The translations under genes and the position numbers were made by a program. Below the pieces are notes generated by a model. It was not told the DNA's origin and made no database searches. It saw only the letters and a program-made list of their open reading frames with translations. From Labrys wisconsinensis (lineage in GTDB: Bacteria > Pseudomonadota > Alphaproteobacteria > Rhizobiales > Labraceae), in the NCBI RefSeq assembly GCF_030814995.1, contig NZ_JAUSVX010000002.1, positions 434,001 through 498,000 on the forward strand: a stretch of 64,000 nt of DNA. Direction: 5' to 3'. Below, piece by piece: positions 47,249-56,263 of the stretch (position 1 is its first letter; every line of letters starts with the position of its first letter).

Positions 47249-47878
47249 TCACGGCCCGGCACCGTGCGCGAGGGCAGCGCTGCCGGCGGGAAACAGCCGC
47301 TGTCCGTCGAAGGGCGCAGGCGTGCAGCCGGCCCCGCCTCCACCGAGCCGGGCGCACAGATGCGCCGCCGCGGCCGGATTCGCGAACGGTCCGACGAGAA
47401 GGTGCAGCACGTATCCCCGGCTTGTCTCGCGCACCGCGATGAGCGGCTGCAGGCCGCCTGCGTCCTCTGCCAGCCTGTCGCGCAGCGCAGCCCAGGCGAG
47501 CCGCAGGCCGGGCAGGGACGCGGCGGGGCCGATGTCGGCCGCGAAGGCGGCCGGCGCTGCGGTGACGGGCCGGGCGGCCGCGCCGAGCGAGCCGGTGACG
47601 ATCTCGGGCTGCGTTTCGGGCGCAGGCGCCGCGGGCCGCACGGCGGGGCCCGCCGCGGCGACGGTGCGGATCGGCCCGGCTGCCGGCCACAGGGGCGCGA
47701 CGTCGGCATCCCGGGCCCGCGGATCGAGCAGAAGGAGGGCGGCGAAGGCGCCGGCGCAGGCCAGGGCCACGAGGCCGCCGGCCAACCCGCCGCCGCCGGG
47801 CCGCGCCACCAGCTCGCGACGGACCGGCGGCGATGCCTCCGTCATTGCGATGCTGCGGCGGTCCGGTAGAGCGGTCAT
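47249..47878 (-). CDS. Membrane-anchored protein with a SPOR-like domain
   Basis: A 209-residue protein. A short cytoplasmic part (SPPVRRELVARPG) is followed by one membrane segment (LAGGLVALACAGAFAALLLL, about 28-47), an Ala/Pro-rich linker and a C-terminal domain. That domain carries LQPLIAVRETSRGYVLHLLVGPFANPAAAAHLCARL and GCTPAPFDGQRL, resembling a SPOR peptidoglycan-binding fold. It probably has a periplasmic role in cell-wall biology, though no partner is shown. An alternative start (ATG at 47845) is possible. The SPOR assignment rests on pattern only. Confidence 0.7.
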   Translation of the reverse strand: MTALPDRRSIAMTEASPPVRRELVARPGGGGLAGGLVALACAGAFAALLLLDPRARDADVAPLWPAAGPIRTVAAAGPAVRPAAPAPETQPEIVTGSLGAAARPVTAAPAAFAADIGPAASLPGLRLAWAALRDRLAEDAGGLQPLIAVRETSRGYVLHLLVGPFANPAAAAHLCARLGGGGAGCTPAPFDGQRLFPAGSAALAHGAGP

Positions 47879-47971
47879 GGTGGGGGGAGTGTCCGATTCG
47901 CGGCCGGCGCGGTTGCCGCACGGCTGAACATCGGCGATTAGTGCCGGACAATGCCTTCAGGAGCGTTAACC

Positions 47972-49324
47972 ATGTCAGAACGTGCCGTCGCCGTGGTCCT
48001 CGCTGCCGGCGAGGGGACGCGCATGAAATCCGCGGTGCCCAAGGTGCTGCACAAGGTCGCGGGCCGCTCCATGCTCGGCCATGTGCTCGACGCAGCCGCG
48101 CAGGCGGGGATCGGCCGGGCCGCGGTGGTGGTCGGGCCGGACAGGGCCGACGTGGAGGCGGAAGCCAGGACGGCGGCGCCCGGCGCTGCTGTCTTCGTCC
48201 AGGCCGAGCGGCTCGGCACCGCCCATGCGGTGCTGGCGGCGCGCGAAGCCTTCGGCGGCGACGACGTCGTGGTGCTCTACGGCGACACGCCGCTGCTCAG
48301 CCCGCCGACGCTGCGCAGACTGACCGATGCGCTCGCCGAGGGCGCCGCCGTCGTGGTGCTCGGCTTCGAGCCGGCCGAGCCGACCGGCTATGGCCGCCTG
48401 ATCGTCGAGGGCGGCGAGCTCGTGAGGATCGTGGAGGAGAAGGACGCCTCGCCGGCCGAGCGGTCCATTCGCCTGTGCAACGGCGGCCTGATGGCGCTGG
48501 CGGGCGCGCATGCCCGGGCCCTGCTCGAGGCGATCGGCAACGCCAATGCCAAGGGGGAGTTCTACCTCACGGATGCCGTCGAGATCGCCCGCGGGCGCGG
48601 GCTCACCGCCGTGGCCGAGACGGTGGCCGAGGAGGAGGTGATGGGCGTCAACGACCGCTTGCAGCTGGCCGCGGCCGAGGCGGTGCTGCAGCGGCGCCTG
48701 CGCGAGCGGGCGATGCGCGAGGGGGCGACGCTGGTCGCGCCCGAGACGGTGTTCCTGTCGCACGACACGCGCATCGGCCGCGACGTGCTGATCGAGCCCT
48801 GGTGCTGGTTCGGCCCCGGCGTCACGGTCGCGGACGGCGCGGTCGTGCACGGCTTCTCGCACCTGGAAGGGGCGCATGTCGGGCCGGCGGCCAGCGTCGG
48901 GCCCTATGGACGGCTGCGGCCGGGCACCAGGCTCGGGCGCAAGGCCAAGGTCGGCAATTTCGTCGAGGTGAAGGCCGCCGACGTGGAGGAGGGGGCCAAG
49001 ATCAACCACCTCACCTATATCGGCGATGCCCGGGTCGGCGCCAATGCCAATATCGGGGCCGGCACGATCACCTGCAACTATGACGGCTTCTTCAAGCAGC
49101 ACACCGATATCGGGGCGGACGCCTTCGTCGGCTCGAACTCGGCGCTGGTCGCGCCGGTCAAGATCGGCGACGGCGCCAATATCGGCGCCGGCTCGGTGAT
49201 CACCAAGGACGTCGAGCCGGGGGCGCTGGCGGTGGCGCGCGGCCGCCAGGTCGAGATCGCCGGCTGGGCCAGGACCTTCCGGGCCCGGCGCGCGGCCGAG
49301 AAGGCCGGCAAGGCTAAGGACTGA
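47972..49324 (+). CDS. glmU: Bifunctional GlcNAc-1-P uridyltransferase / GlcN-1-P acetyltransferase
   Basis: Makes UDP-N-acetylglucosamine for peptidoglycan and lipopolysaccharide. The 450-residue protein has an N-terminal pyrophosphorylase domain with [11 protein letters not shown] (about 10-20) and YGDTPLL. A C-terminal left-handed beta-helix acetyltransferase has [45 protein letters not shown] and NIGAGSVI. The ATG at 47972 has AGGAG upstream; an in-frame ATG at 47951 would include that site. The gene at 49333 follows after 8 bp. Confidence 0.97.
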   Translation: MSERAVAVVLAAGEGTRMKSAVPKVLHKVAGRSMLGHVLDAAAQAGIGRAAVVVGPDRADVEAEARTAAPGAAVFVQAERLGTAHAVLAAREAFGGDDVVVLYGDTPLLSPPTLRRLTDALAEGAAVVVLGFEPAEPTGYGRLIVEGGELVRIVEEKDASPAERSIRLCNGGLMALAGAHARALLEAIGNANAKGEFYLTDAVEIARGRGLTAVAETVAEEEVMGVNDRLQLAAAEAVLQRRLRERAMREGATLVAPETVFLSHDTRIGRDVLIEPWCWFGPGVTVADGAVVHGFSHLEGAHVGPAASVGPYGRLRPGTRLGRKAKVGNFVEVKAADVEEGAKINHLTYIGDARVGANANIGAGTITCNYDGFFKQHTDIGADAFVGSNSALVAPVKIGDGANIGAGSVITKDVEPGALAVARGRQVEIAGWARTFRARRAAEKAGKAKD

Positions 49325-49332
49325 CGCAGCCT

Positions 49333-49938
49333 TTGGCCGAGGACGCGGAGGACGCGGCGCGGGCGCATCGCCTCGAGGCGATCATCCGGGCCGATCCCGG
49401 GCTGATGCGGCTTCTTGCCGTGCTGCGCGATCTCGGCCTGCCGCAATGGCGGCTCGTTGCCGGCTGCCTCTACCAGACCGTGTGGAACGTCCTGACCGGC
49501 CAGCCGCGCGGCACCGGCATCCGGGACTACGACCTCGCCTATTTCGACGAGGATCTCTCCTGGGAGGCGGAGGATGCGGTCATCCGGCGCGTCGCCGCGG
49601 CGACGCGCGGCGGCGTCGGCCCGGTGGAGGCGCGCAACCAGGCGCGGGTGCATCTGTGGTTCGAGAGCCGCTTCGGCGCCGCCTGTCCGCCGCTGGCCAG
49701 CGCCGACGCCTCGCTCGGGCGCTACGCCTCGGTGGTGCATGCGCTCGGCGTGCGGCTGGAGCAGGATGGCCGGCTCGATATCGCCGCGCCGTTCGGCCTG
49801 CACGACCTCTTCGCCATGATCGTCCGGCCGAACCACGCCCTCGACAACGCGGCGGCGCACCGCGCCAAGGCCGAGCGCGCGAAGGCGATCTGGCCGCAGC
49901 TCACGGTGCTGCCCTGGCAACCCCGGGAGCAACCCTAG
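49333..49938 (+). CDS. Nucleotidyltransferase-family protein (COG3575 type)
   Basis: A 201-residue protein resembling the NTP_transf_6 / COG3575 family. It shows WRLVAGCLYQTVWNVLTGQPRGTGIRDYDLAYFDEDLSWEAED, where the DYD and D-E pair are the likely metal-binding residues, followed by ARVHLWFE. Family members share a nucleotidyltransferase fold, but no specific reaction is known to me. Start is TTG at 49333, 8 bp after glmU, with which it is likely cotranscribed. Confidence 0.82.
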   Translation: MAEDAEDAARAHRLEAIIRADPGLMRLLAVLRDLGLPQWRLVAGCLYQTVWNVLTGQPRGTGIRDYDLAYFDEDLSWEAEDAVIRRVAAATRGGVGPVEARNQARVHLWFESRFGAACPPLASADASLGRYASVVHALGVRLEQDGRLDIAAPFGLHDLFAMIVRPNHALDNAAAHRAKAERAKAIWPQLTVLPWQPREQP

Positions 49939-50089
49939 GACGTTGTTTCAAAAAAAAGCAATCCTCGGGATGTCCTGGCAAGACAGAACGCGGCTCGCCT
50001 GCGGTTTTTCGCCGATCCGGACAACAACGCAGCCGGGCTTCAGAAAATCTCAACCGGGCTCATCTAGGCAGGCTTGCTTCCGCAGCGAG

Positions 50090-51166
50090 ATGAGAATGCC
50101 GGATCTGCTTGCGATCGTCGACGACGGCCCGGGCGCCAAGCAGCTGATGTCCGTCGCCCGCTCCTATTTCACGATCGAGATCGTGGAATCCGCGACCCTG
50201 TGCGACGCGACCGACCTGCCGGACGGCGATCTCTATGTCGATGTCGATCTCGGCGACGGTGCGCTCGTCTCGAGCCTGCGGCGGATGCTGACGGCGCGGC
50301 GGAGCAATGGGCGCATGATCTTCGCCGTGCCGCGAGGCGTGCATGCGGCGATGGTCCAGGCCTATGCGCTGGGCGCGACCGACCTCGTGCCCCTGCCGAT
50401 CGGCCCGGCACAGCTCGCCCAACGACTTTCCACGGCCCTGAGCCTGCTGCCGGGCAATTCCACGGACGCGACGAGCGCCGCCGGCGCGCAGGCCCTGGTC
50501 GACGGCGCCGGCGTGCTGCGCAGCATCTTCGCGGCGGCGCGCGGCGTTGGGCAGATCGACCTCGCCTTTCTCGGCCATGCCTCGCAGGCGGTCGCCGACA
50601 CGATCGCCGACGAAGGCTTCGGCCGCTGGATCGCCACGGTGCAGCGCCACCACCACGGCACCTTCCAGCATTCGCTGCTGGTGGCCGGGGGGGCGGCGGC
50701 CTTCGGCCATCATCTCGGCATGCGCCGGAGCGATGTCGAGCGCCTCGCCACGGCCGGCCTGCTGCACGACATCGGCAAGGCGCGGGTCCCGCTCGAGATC
50801 CTCGACAAGGTCACCCGGCTGACCGAGGCGGAGATGGCCGTCATGCGGTCCCACACGGTGATCGGCCACGACATCCTGTCGACCCGCAGCGACGTTCCCG
50901 CCGAGCTGCTCGACGTCGTGCGCCACCATCACGAATATCTCGACGGCAGCGGCTATCCCGACGGGCTGACGGCGGCGGAAATCCCGGACCTGGTCCGCGT
51001 CGTGACCATCACGGACGTGTTCGCCGCCCTGATCGAGCGGCGCAGCTACAAGCGTCCCTTGCCCGGTCCGGTCGCCTTCGAGATCGTCCACGGCATGTCG
51101 GGACGGCTGGAGGAGGCGCTGATCCGCGCCTTCCGGCCGGTCGCCATGAGCGTCAGCGCACCGTAA
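50090..51166 (+). CDS. HD-GYP domain protein with a degenerate receiver-like domain
   Basis: A 358-residue protein. The first 120 residues look like a response-regulator receiver (LLAIVDDGPGAKQLM, then GATDLVPLPIGPAQLAQRL), but the conserved Lys is replaced, so normal phosphorylation signalling is doubtful. The C-terminal half is an HD-GYP phosphodiesterase: FQHSLLVAG, LLHDIGKARVP (about His226-Asp227) and HHHEYLDGSGYPDGL. Such domains hydrolyse cyclic di-GMP. Starts at 50090 or 50096 are both possible; a third at 49943 adds unrelated sequence. Confidence 0.88.
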   Translation: MRMPDLLAIVDDGPGAKQLMSVARSYFTIEIVESATLCDATDLPDGDLYVDVDLGDGALVSSLRRMLTARRSNGRMIFAVPRGVHAAMVQAYALGATDLVPLPIGPAQLAQRLSTALSLLPGNSTDATSAAGAQALVDGAGVLRSIFAAARGVGQIDLAFLGHASQAVADTIADEGFGRWIATVQRHHHGTFQHSLLVAGGAAAFGHHLGMRRSDVERLATAGLLHDIGKARVPLEILDKVTRLTEAEMAVMRSHTVIGHDILSTRSDVPAELLDVVRHHHEYLDGSGYPDGLTAAEIPDLVRVVTITDVFAALIERRSYKRPLPGPVAFEIVHGMSGRLEEALIRAFRPVAMSVSAP

Positions 51167-51231
51167 GACCTCGTTGACTTCCGCTGCCGCTGTTGTCACA
51201 CGACCCCCTGATCGTGACGACAGGCTTGGCG

Positions 51232-53985
51232 ATGATCGAGAAGACCTTCACCCCCGCAGACGTCGAACCGCGCGTGGCCGCGGCCTGGGAAGCCGCGCAG
51301 GCGTTCCGCGCCGGGCGCGAGGACCGCAAGGACGCGCCGGCTTATTCGATCGTCATCCCGCCGCCGAACGTCACCGGCTCGCTGCACATGGGCCATGCCC
51401 TCAACAACACGCTGCAGGACGTGCTCTGCCGCTTCGAGCGCATGCGCGGCAAGGACGTGCTCTGGCAGCCGGGCACCGATCATGCCGGCATCGCCACGCA
51501 GATGGTGGTCGAGCGCCAGATGATGGAGCACCAGGAGCCGAACCGGCACGTGATCGGCCGCGAGAAGTTCGTGGAAAAGGTCTGGGCCTGGAAGGAGCAG
51601 TCGGGCAGCACCATCGTCAATCAGCTCAAGCGCCTCGGCGCCTCCTGCGACTGGTCGCGCGAGCGCTTCACCATGGACGAGGGCCTGTCCGCCGCCGTGG
51701 TGGAGATCTTCGTGCGCCTGCACGAGGCCGGGCTGATCTACAAGGACAAGCGCCTCAGCAACTGGGACCCGAAGCTGCTGACCGTCATCTCGGACATCGA
51801 GGTGCAGCAGGAGGAGAAGCGCGGCAGCTTCGCCTGGCGCCGCGGCGACCCGGACAAGCCCTTCGACGCCCTGGCTCTCAGCAAGGTGCTCGACCGCGAT
51901 CCCAACGGCCACCTCTACTATTTCGACTATCCCGTGGTCGATGCCGACGGGCGCGACACCGGCGCCGTGATCACCGTCGCCACCACCCGGCCCGAGACCA
52001 TGCTCGGCGACACGGGCGTCGCCGTGCATCCCGACGATCCGCGCTACCAGGACCTCGTCGCCGCCAAGGCGCGGGTGCGGCTGCCGCTCGTCGGCCGCCT
52101 GATCCCGATCGTCGCCGACACCTATTCCGATCCGGAGAAGGGCACGGGCGCGGTGAAGATCACGCCGGCGCACGATTTCAACGATGCCGAGGTCGGCAAG
52201 CGGCAGGGCCTTGCGGCGATCAACATCTTCGACGCCGAGGCTCGCCTCAACGAGAACGCGCCCGAGGCTTTCCGCAACCTCGGCCGCTTCGAGGCGCGCA
52301 AGCGCATCGTCGCGACCATGCACGACCTCGGCCATCTCGCCGAGGTCGAGCCGCACCAGCATCAGGTGCCGCACGGCGACCGTTCGGGTGTGCCGATCGA
52401 GCCCTGGCTGACCGACCAATGGTACGTCAACGTCCGGCCTCTGGCGGACAAGGTGGTCGAGGCCGTGCGCCGGGGCGAGACCCGCTTCGTGCCGCTGAAC
52501 TGGGAACGGGTCTTCTTCGAGTGGATGGACAACATCCAGCCCTGGTGCATCTCGCGCCAGCTGTGGTGGGGCCACCAGATCCCGGCCTGGTACGGGCCGG
52601 ACGGGGCCTATGTCGTCGCGCGCGACGAGGCCGAAGCCCGGGAGAAGGCACGCGCCAAGTGGGGTGCGGACGTGGCGCTGACGCGCGACGAGGACGTGCT
52701 CGACACCTGGTTCTCCTCGGCGCTCTGGCCCTATTCCACCTTCGGCTGGCCGGAGAAGACGCCGGAGCTGAAGAAATACTACCCGACCTCGGTGGTGGTG
52801 ACCGGCTTCGACATCATCTTCTTCTGGGTCGCCCGGATGATGATGACCGGTCTCTTCACCATGAACGAGGTGCCGTTCCGCGACGTCTATCTCCACGCGC
52901 TCGTGCGCGACGAGAAGGGCGCCAAGATGTCGAAGTCGAAGGGCAACGTCCTCGACCCGCTCGAGCTGATCGACCAGTACGGCGCCGACGCGCTGCGCTT
53001 CACCCTGGCGGCGATGGCGGCCCAGGGGCGCGACATCAAGCTCGCCACCAGCCGCGTCGAGGGCTATCGCAACTTCGGCACCAAGCTGTGGAACGCCGCG
53101 CGCTTCGCCGAGGTCAACGGCTGCCTGCGCGACCCGGCCTTCGATCCGAAATCGGCAACCTCGGCTCTCAACCGCTGGATCGCGGGGGAGGCGGCCAAGG
53201 CGGCGGCGGAGACGCAGACGGCGATCGAGGCCTACAAGTTCAACGAGGCGGCCGGCGCGGTCTACCGCTTCATCTGGAACGTGGTCTGCGACTGGTACCT
53301 GGAGCTGGCCAAGCCGGTGCTGACCGGTAGCGACGAGGCAGCCAAGGCGGAGACGCGGGCCATGGTTGCCTTCATTCTCGACCAGGCCATCCTGCTGCTG
53401 CACCCGTTCATGCCGTTCATCACCGAGGAGCTCTGGGCGGTGACGGCGGGCGAGGGCGGCCGGACGAGCGTCGCCGCGCTGGCGCCCTGGCCGGATCTCG
53501 GCGGCCTCCTGGACGCGGAGGCCGAGGCCGAGATCGGCTGGCTGGTCGACCTCGTCTCCGAGATCCGATCGATCCGCACCGAGATCGGCGTCCCCGGCGG
53601 AGCGCAGGTGCCGCTGGTGCTGGTCGACGCCTCGGAGGCGGTGAAGGCCCGCTACGACCGCCTCGGCGAGACGCTGAAGCGCCTGGCGCGCCTCAGCGGG
53701 GTCGGCTTCGTCGATGCCGCGCCGAAGGGGGCCGTGCAGGTGATCGCCCGTGGCGTCACTGCGGCGCTGGCCCTGGAAGGCATCGTCGACATCGAGGCGG
53801 AGAAGGCGCGGCTCGGCAAGGAGATCGCCAGGATCGACGCCGACATCGCCAAGATCGACGCCAAGCTCGGCAATCCGGACTTCCTGGCGCGCGCCAAGGA
53901 GGAGGTGGTGGAGGAGCAGCGCGAGCGGCGCGAGGAGGCGACGGCCCGCCGCGCCAAGCTCACGGACGCGCTGGCGCGCCTCTAG
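51232..53985 (+). CDS. valS: Valyl-tRNA synthetase
   Basis: Charges tRNA(Val). The 917-residue class I synthetase has the HIGH-type motif in PPPNVTGSLHMGHAL (about 45-57). The CP1 editing domain includes TTRPETMLGDTGVAVHPDD and the KGTGAVKITPAHDFND segment, and the KMSKSKGN motif starts at about residue 565. The C-terminal coiled coil is DIEAEKARLGKEIARIDADIAKIDAKLGN. The ATG at 51232 gives the family start MIEKTFTPADVEPR; a TTG at 51193 would add 13 residues. Confidence 0.97.
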   Translation: MIEKTFTPADVEPRVAAAWEAAQAFRAGREDRKDAPAYSIVIPPPNVTGSLHMGHALNNTLQDVLCRFERMRGKDVLWQPGTDHAGIATQMVVERQMMEHQEPNRHVIGREKFVEKVWAWKEQSGSTIVNQLKRLGASCDWSRERFTMDEGLSAAVVEIFVRLHEAGLIYKDKRLSNWDPKLLTVISDIEVQQEEKRGSFAWRRGDPDKPFDALALSKVLDRDPNGHLYYFDYPVVDADGRDTGAVITVATTRPETMLGDTGVAVHPDDPRYQDLVAAKARVRLPLVGRLIPIVADTYSDPEKGTGAVKITPAHDFNDAEVGKRQGLAAINIFDAEARLNENAPEAFRNLGRFEARKRIVATMHDLGHLAEVEPHQHQVPHGDRSGVPIEPWLTDQWYVNVRPLADKVVEAVRRGETRFVPLNWERVFFEWMDNIQPWCISRQLWWGHQIPAWYGPDGAYVVARDEAEAREKARAKWGADVALTRDEDVLDTWFSSALWPYSTFGWPEKTPELKKYYPTSVVVTGFDIIFFWVARMMMTGLFTMNEVPFRDVYLHALVRDEKGAKMSKSKGNVLDPLELIDQYGADALRFTLAAMAAQGRDIKLATSRVEGYRNFGTKLWNAARFAEVNGCLRDPAFDPKSATSALNRWIAGEAAKAAAETQTAIEAYKFNEAAGAVYRFIWNVVCDWYLELAKPVLTGSDEAAKAETRAMVAFILDQAILLLHPFMPFITEELWAVTAGEGGRTSVAALAPWPDLGGLLDAEAEAEIGWLVDLVSEIRSIRTEIGVPGGAQVPLVLVDASEAVKARYDRLGETLKRLARLSGVGFVDAAPKGAVQVIARGVTAALALEGIVDIEAEKARLGKEIARIDADIAKIDAKLGNPDFLARAKEEVVEEQRERREEATARRAKLTDALARL

Positions 53986-54010
53986 CGCCGGCCGCCGGGA
54001 GGGATTGCCC

Positions 54011-54613
54011 ATGCCGCCGCCCCTTCCGGCCCTGTTGCGCGAGACCTACGACCCGGCGACGCAGATCTCGCCGGCCCAGATCGAGGCGGTCGCCAGCATC
54101 GTCCGCGCCCGCGCGCCGGGTGCGCGATTCCTGGTCTTCGGCCTCGGCCGGGACTCGCCGATGTGGCAGCGCCTCAACGCCGACGGCGAGACGCTGTTCG
54201 TCGAGGACAAGCCGGCCTATGTCGAGGCGGCGCGCCAGGCGATGCCGCAGGCGCGCATCGTCGTGGCCGACTATGCCGCCACCACCGTGCTCGGCTCCTT
54301 CGCCATGTCGCCGGCGGCCCTCGACGCCATCGCCATGCCGGAGGAGCTGCGCGGCTCCTGGGACGTCGTCCTGATCGACGGGCCGGCCGGCTACTGGCCC
54401 GGCGATCCCGGCCGGCTGGTGCCGCTCGCCTGGACGTCGCGGCTGATGGCGCGGCACACCCATGTCTTCGTCGACGACTACAACCGGGTCCTGGAGCGGC
54501 ACTTCGCCGACCTCCTGATCCGCTTCGACAATCCGCCCTGCGCCGAGCTGGCGCACGAGCGGGAGGCCGGCAAGACCATGCTGTGGCGCATCGGGCGCAG
54601 CCTTCCGCCCTGA
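54011..54613 (+). CDS. Protein resembling glucuronoxylan 4-O-methyltransferase (DUF579-like)
   Basis: A 200-residue protein with RFLVFGLGRDSPMWQRLNADGETLFVEDKPAYVE and WDVVLIDGPAGYWPGDPGRLVPLAWTSRLM. This order of motifs resembles the plant IRX15/GXM family (polysaccharide_biosynthesis DUF579), which methylates glucuronic acid in xylan using S-adenosylmethionine. Bacterial homologues are known but not, as far as I know, characterised. No signal peptide is visible. It follows valS by 25 bp. I infer a sugar O-methyltransferase-like protein with unknown acceptor. Confidence 0.75.
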   Translation: MPPPLPALLRETYDPATQISPAQIEAVASIVRARAPGARFLVFGLGRDSPMWQRLNADGETLFVEDKPAYVEAARQAMPQARIVVADYAATTVLGSFAMSPAALDAIAMPEELRGSWDVVLIDGPAGYWPGDPGRLVPLAWTSRLMARHTHVFVDDYNRVLERHFADLLIRFDNPPCAELAHEREAGKTMLWRIGRSLPP

Positions 54614-54655
54614 GGCCGACGGCCGCAGGGATCGGGGCGGCCGCGCGTCGCCGCG

Positions 54656-54676
54656 ATGCGACAGAGCCCGTCGCAT
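54656..54676. repeat. Short inverted repeat upstream of betC
   Basis: ATGCGA (54656-54661) and TCGCAT (54671-54676) with a 9-base spacer lie 67 bp before the betC start. It could be an operator for betC, but the arms are short and may be chance. Confidence 0.25.
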
Positions 54677-54742
54677 GAAGACAAAAGCGCCGCGACGCGC
54701 TGCGTCAGCTTCTGCTCCTCGAACTTCCAGGACACGCCCGCC

Positions 54743-56263
54743 ATGTCATCCCGGCCCAACATCCTCCTCGTCATGGCCGACCAGCTGGCGCCGGCCTGCC
54801 TGCCGATCCACGGCCATGGCATCGTGAAGGCGCCGAACCTCGAACGGCTGGGACGGGACGGCGTGGTGTTCGACAGCGCCTATTGCAATTCGCCGCTGTG
54901 CTCGCCGTCCCGTGCCGTGTTCATGACCGGGCGGCTGCCATCGCGGACCGGCGTCTACGACAATGCCGCCGAGTTCCGCTCGGACATCCCGACCTGGGCG
55001 CACTACCTGCGCCGGGCCGGCTATCGCACCACCCTGTCGGGCAAGATGCATTTCTGCGGGCCGGACCAGCTCCACGGCTTCGAGGAGCGGCTGACCACCG
55101 ACATCTATCCCGCCGACTATGGCTGGACGCCGGACTGGGACCGCCCGCAGGAGCGGCCGAGCTGGTACCACAACATGTCCTCGGTCACCGAGGCCGGGCC
55201 CTGCGTGCGCACCAATCAGCTCGACTTCGACGACGAGGTGATCTTCGCGGCCGAGCGGGCGCTCTACGACCATGTCCGCTCCAGCGACCGGCGCCCCTTC
55301 TGCCTGGTCGCCTCGCTCACCCATCCGCACGATCCCTTCGCCATCCCGCGCGAATACTGGGACCTCTACCGCGACGAGGACATCGTGCTGCCGCGCGTCG
55401 AGGTGCCTCTCGACCGGCTCGACCCGCATTCGCGCCGCCTGCGGCATGTCTGCGACATGGACGCGACGCCGATCGACGAGAAGCAGGTCCGTGCGGCGCG
55501 GCGTGCCTATTTCGGCGCGATCTCCTATGTCGACGCCCAGGTCGGCCGGCTGCTGCGGGCCCTGGAGGCCACGGGCCTGCGCGACGACACGATCGTGATC
55601 TTCACCAGCGACCATGGCGAGATGCTGGGCGAGCGCGGCCTCTGGTACAAGATGAGCTGGTTCGAGGGCTCGGCCCGCGTGCCTCTCCTCGTCTCGGCCC
55701 CTGGCCGGTACCGGCCGGGGCGGGTCGGCGCCAGCGTGTCCCTGGTGGACCTGCTTCCGACCCTGGTGGAGATGGCGGGGGGCGACCCGGCCGACCTCGC
55801 CGGCGGCCCGAGCGACGGCCGCAGCCTCGTGCCGCATTGCGAGGGCCGCGGCGGCCATGACGAGGTCATCGGCGAATATCTCGCCGAAGGCGCCGTGGCG
55901 CCGCTGATGATGATCCGGCGCGGCCCCTGGAAGTTCGTGCATTCCCCGGCGGACCCGGACCAGCTCTACGACCTCGAGGCCGATCCGGACGAGGTGCACA
56001 ATCTGGCCGAGGCGGCGGATCATGCCGCGACGCTGGCCGAATTCCGCGCCGAGGCCGCGCGGCGCTGGGACATGCCGGCGCTCGACGCCGCGGTTCGCGA
56101 GAGCCAGCGCCGGCGCCGCCTGGTCGATGCGGCGCTGACCACCGGCACCCTCCGCTCCTGGGACTTCCAGCCGTTCGTCGACGCGTCCAGGCAATATATG
56201 CGCAACAGCATCGACCTCGACGACCTCGAGGCGCGGGCCCGCTTTCCCAAGGTAAAGCCCTAG
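54743..56263 (+). CDS. betC: Choline-sulfatase
   Basis: Hydrolyses choline-O-sulfate to choline and sulfate, supplying choline for glycine betaine osmoprotection. The 506-residue alkaline-phosphatase-fold sulfatase has NILLVMADQLA (metal Asp), CSPSRAVFMTG with the formylglycine-forming Cys at about 53, GKMHFCGPDQ and FTSDHGEMLGERGLW. The C-terminal tail (WDFQPFVDASRQYMRNSIDLDDLE) is diagnostic of choline sulfatase. The gene is not next to betA, betB or betI in this window. The ATG at 54743 is supported by homology. Confidence 0.95.
   Translation: MSSRPNILLVMADQLAPACLPIHGHGIVKAPNLERLGRDGVVFDSAYCNSPLCSPSRAVFMTGRLPSRTGVYDNAAEFRSDIPTWAHYLRRAGYRTTLSGKMHFCGPDQLHGFEERLTTDIYPADYGWTPDWDRPQERPSWYHNMSSVTEAGPCVRTNQLDFDDEVIFAAERALYDHVRSSDRRPFCLVASLTHPHDPFAIPREYWDLYRDEDIVLPRVEVPLDRLDPHSRRLRHVCDMDATPIDEKQVRAARRAYFGAISYVDAQVGRLLRALEATGLRDDTIVIFTSDHGEMLGERGLWYKMSWFEGSARVPLLVSAPGRYRPGRVGASVSLVDLLPTLVEMAGGDPADLAGGPSDGRSLVPHCEGRGGHDEVIGEYLAEGAVAPLMMIRRGPWKFVHSPADPDQLYDLEADPDEVHNLAEAADHAATLAEFRAEAARRWDMPALDAAVRESQRRRRLVDAALTTGTLRSWDFQPFVDASRQYMRNSIDLDDLEARARFPKVKP

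Noticed and set aside
51196-54012. Open frame of 938 codons antisense to valS
   Set aside because: It is the mirror of valS in high-GC DNA, with biased composition and no domain; valS is unmistakable.
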